Shown: positions 4,772 through 6,383 of the stretch, piece after piece
How the letters are laid out: the number at the start of each line of letters is the position of its first letter
Numbering within the stretch: the first letter of the stretch is position 1
NCBI GenBank assembly: GCA_904502135.1
Contig: CAJGDE010000105.1
Coordinates: 1-6,383, forward strand
Origin: Kiritimatiellia bacterium
GTDB lineage: Bacteria; Verrucomicrobiota; Kiritimatiellia; RFP12; UBA1067
Length of the DNA: 6,383 bases
Reading direction: 5' to 3'
Translations under genes and position numbers: made by a program
Notes under the pieces: model-generated
What the model was told of the DNA's origin: nothing
The model's database searches: none
The model's input: only the letters and a program-made list of their open reading frames with translations

Positions 4772-6383
4772 AAATCTTCTCTACGATGATCTGCGCGGCC
4801 GTTGCGCCGCTGGCGTTGTCGGCGGCATTAACATGGTATCCGGCTGACGATTGGAAAGATAAAGCTGATCCGTCGGCCGTTCATGATGCGCCCAAGGGCG
4901 GAACTCTCAGACTTTTCGGAGGGCAGGGCCCAAAGAGTTATAACGGGTATGTGGATAATAATGCATATACCCATATGACGTTTAGCCTTTTGTATTCGTC
5001 GCTGCTTTCAATAGATTCGCAGACGCTTGATTTTGAGCCTTCCCTTGCCCGCAGATGGGCGCTTTCAGACGACGGGACGGAATTTGTTTTCGAGCTGGAT
5101 GAAAGAGCGATGTGGTCTGACGGCAGACCCGTAAGTGCGCACGATGTCAAATGGACTTTTGATGCGGTAATGAACCCGAAGAACGACACCGGCTCCTGGA
5201 AGACGATTCTCGGTGCGTTTGAAAGCCCTGAGATAAATGGCGACCGGACGATAATTTTCCGCAAGAAAAATTCCGGCAATAAAGATTGGCGTGATCTTAT
5301 GAATATCGCTTTCTTTAAAATCATGCCGAGCCATTTTTTCAAAGACATAGATTTCAATAAAGCCGATTTGCTCAATTCTCCCGTTTCCGGTCCCTACAGA
5401 TTGTCGAAAATAAGAGAGGGGCTTTGGGCGGAATTTTCGCGTTTCCCAGGTTGGTGGCGCTCTAAGATGCCGTCGTCGTCGGGTGTCTATAATTTCGACC
5501 GCATCGTGGTGAAATACTATTGCGACAATGAAAACGCGTTTGAGGCCTTTAAGAAGCGCGAGATAGATGTATATCCTGTTTATTCCGCCCGCATCATGTC
5601 CGACTGCGCCAAAGTGTCGTCATTTGCAAAGAACCATGCTTTGAGGCGAAGGGTTAAAAATCGCGAACCAATCGGATTTCAGGGTTTTGCCATGAATATG
5701 CGCAGATCTCCGTTTAATGACATAAAAGTGCGTATGGCTATGGCCAAGCTTCTTGATCGCGAAATGATGAACCGAACGATGATGAATAGCGAATATTTTC
5801 TTATGAACAGCTATTTTACCGATCTTTACGACGCGAAGAATCCCTGCTTAAATACAATGTGGGAGTTTGATCCAGAGGGCGCTGCCAAACTTCTAGATGA
5901 GGCTCTTTGGCTTCGCTCGGAAGACGGCAGGCGCATGAAAAACGGGGAGGCTTTCGTCTTTACCTTCCTTTCGCGCAGCGTTACGGAAGATAAGTTTTTG
6001 GCGCTTTTCAACCATCAGCTCAAACTTCAGGGAATCGAGATGAAAATAGAGCGTAAGGATTTCGCCAGCTGGATGCGCGACATGGATGAATATAATTTTG
6101 ACATGACATGGGCCGCCTGGGGAGCAAGCGTCTTTAGAATGCCTGAGACAACGTGGCATTCCAAATCAGCGGCGGAAAAAGGCGGCAACAATATCGTAGG
6201 TTTTTCTTCTCCAGAGGTTGATAAAATCATTGAAGAGGAAAAGTTGATGATGACAAGCGCTGAGCGTGAAAACGCCTACCGGAAAATTGACGCGCTCATA
6301 GCCAAGGAGGTTCCTTATGTACTGCTCTGGCACACGGCAGAGCATCGTCTCGTGAGCTGGAATAAGTTTGGCGCTCCAGCGAG
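4768..6383 (+). CDS. YejA-like ABC transporter solute-binding protein, family 5 (3' end outside window)
   Basis: This reading frame is open from ATG 4768 to the right edge (538 codons, no stop). The product is a periplasmic substrate-binding protein of the SBP_bac_5 type for oligopeptide-like ligands. Residues 1-19/20 form a signal peptide (MKIFSTMICAAVAPLALSA) without a lipobox. Family segments include GGTLRLFGG (44-52), LARRWALSDDGTEFVFEL (93-110), MWSDGRPVSAHDVKWTF (115-131), SGPYRLSKI (207-215) and PGWW (227-230). YNFDRIVVKYY (241-251) and NAFEAFKKREID (256-267), then MNMRRSPFNDIKVRMAMA (309-326) and NSYFTD (347-352), are closer to YejA than to OppA/DppA. YejA takes up microcin C and some peptides in E. 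coli. The end, WHTAEHRLVSWNKFG (521-535), looks like the near-terminal segment, so perhaps 30-70 residues are missing. It starts at an ATGA overlap with weak Shine-Dalgarno support, suggesting translational coupling. Permease and ATPase genes (yejBEF-like) may follow. Confidence 0.92.
   Translation, partial: MKIFSTMICAAVAPLALSAALTWYPADDWKDKADPSAVHDAPKGGTLRLFGGQGPKSYNGYVDNNAYTHMTFSLLYSSLLSIDSQTLDFEPSLARRWALSDDGTEFVFELDERAMWSDGRPVSAHDVKWTFDAVMNPKNDTGSWKTILGAFESPEINGDRTIIFRKKNSGNKDWRDLMNIAFFKIMPSHFFKDIDFNKADLLNSPVSGPYRLSKIREGLWAEFSRFPGWWRSKMPSSSGVYNFDRIVVKYYCDNENAFEAFKKREIDVYPVYSARIMSDCAKVSSFAKNHALRRRVKNREPIGFQGFAMNMRRSPFNDIKVRMAMAKLLDREMMNRTMMNSEYFLMNSYFTDLYDAKNPCLNTMWEFDPEGAAKLLDEALWLRSEDGRRMKNGEAFVFTFLSRSVTEDKFLALFNHQLKLQGIEMKIERKDFASWMRDMDEYNFDMTWAAWGASVFRMPETTWHSKSAAEKGGNNIVGFSSPEVDKIIEEEKLMMTSAERENAYRKIDALIAKEVPYVLLWHTAEHRLVSWNKFGAPA

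Noticed and set aside
4938..5375. Long - strand open frame of 145 codons opposite the solute-binding protein gene
   Set aside because: The + strand frame here encodes clear SBP family 5 motifs without a stop. The antisense protein has no recognisable features.

Overview
The window looks like chromosomal DNA of a Gram-negative bacterium of roughly 50% GC. It has an encoded tRNA CCA end, a sigma70-type promoter, good Shine-Dalgarno sites, two genes with signal peptides and no lipobox, and a periplasmic-type peptide-binding protein. The long (299-aa) SAICAR synthetase, the sugar porter, and a secreted protein recalling the type II secretion GspC/PulC HR domain would fit the Verrucomicrobiota/Lentisphaerota (PVC) area. 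This placement is a weak inference; no marker gene in the window proves it. I see no mobile element, CRISPR array or phage gene.

Layout: all recognised genes are on the + strand. Positions 1-166 are non-coding or nearly so and hold two small hairpins and a perfect tandem 10-bp repeat. A near-consensus promoter (TTGACC, 18 bp, extended TATAAT) drives tRNA-Arg(CCG) at 210-286. It is followed after 51 nt by purC (338-1237, GTG start), then ybaB/ebfC (1263-1583), then a 12-TM sugar porter (1613-3136). Three more genes follow in an overlapping chain: a secreted GspC/PulC-like protein of unknown function (3133-3951), a PlsC-type acyltransferase (3929-4771), and a YejA-like family 5 solute-binding protein (4768 to beyond the right edge). 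The last gene lacks its stop codon in the window.

How it works together: gaps are 25 and 29 nt for the first three protein genes, and junctions overlap by 4, 23 and 4 nt for the last four. No intrinsic terminator was found. The simplest reading is one long transcript, possibly starting at the tRNA promoter, that mixes housekeeping functions (purine synthesis, nucleoid protein) with envelope functions (sugar uptake, a secreted coiled-coil protein, phospholipid acylation, peptide capture). I see no single pathway joining them. The window is mostly an ordinary core-genome operon. The least explained items are the secreted HR-like/coiled-coil protein, the variant acyltransferase motifs and the repeat cluster upstream of the tRNA promoter.
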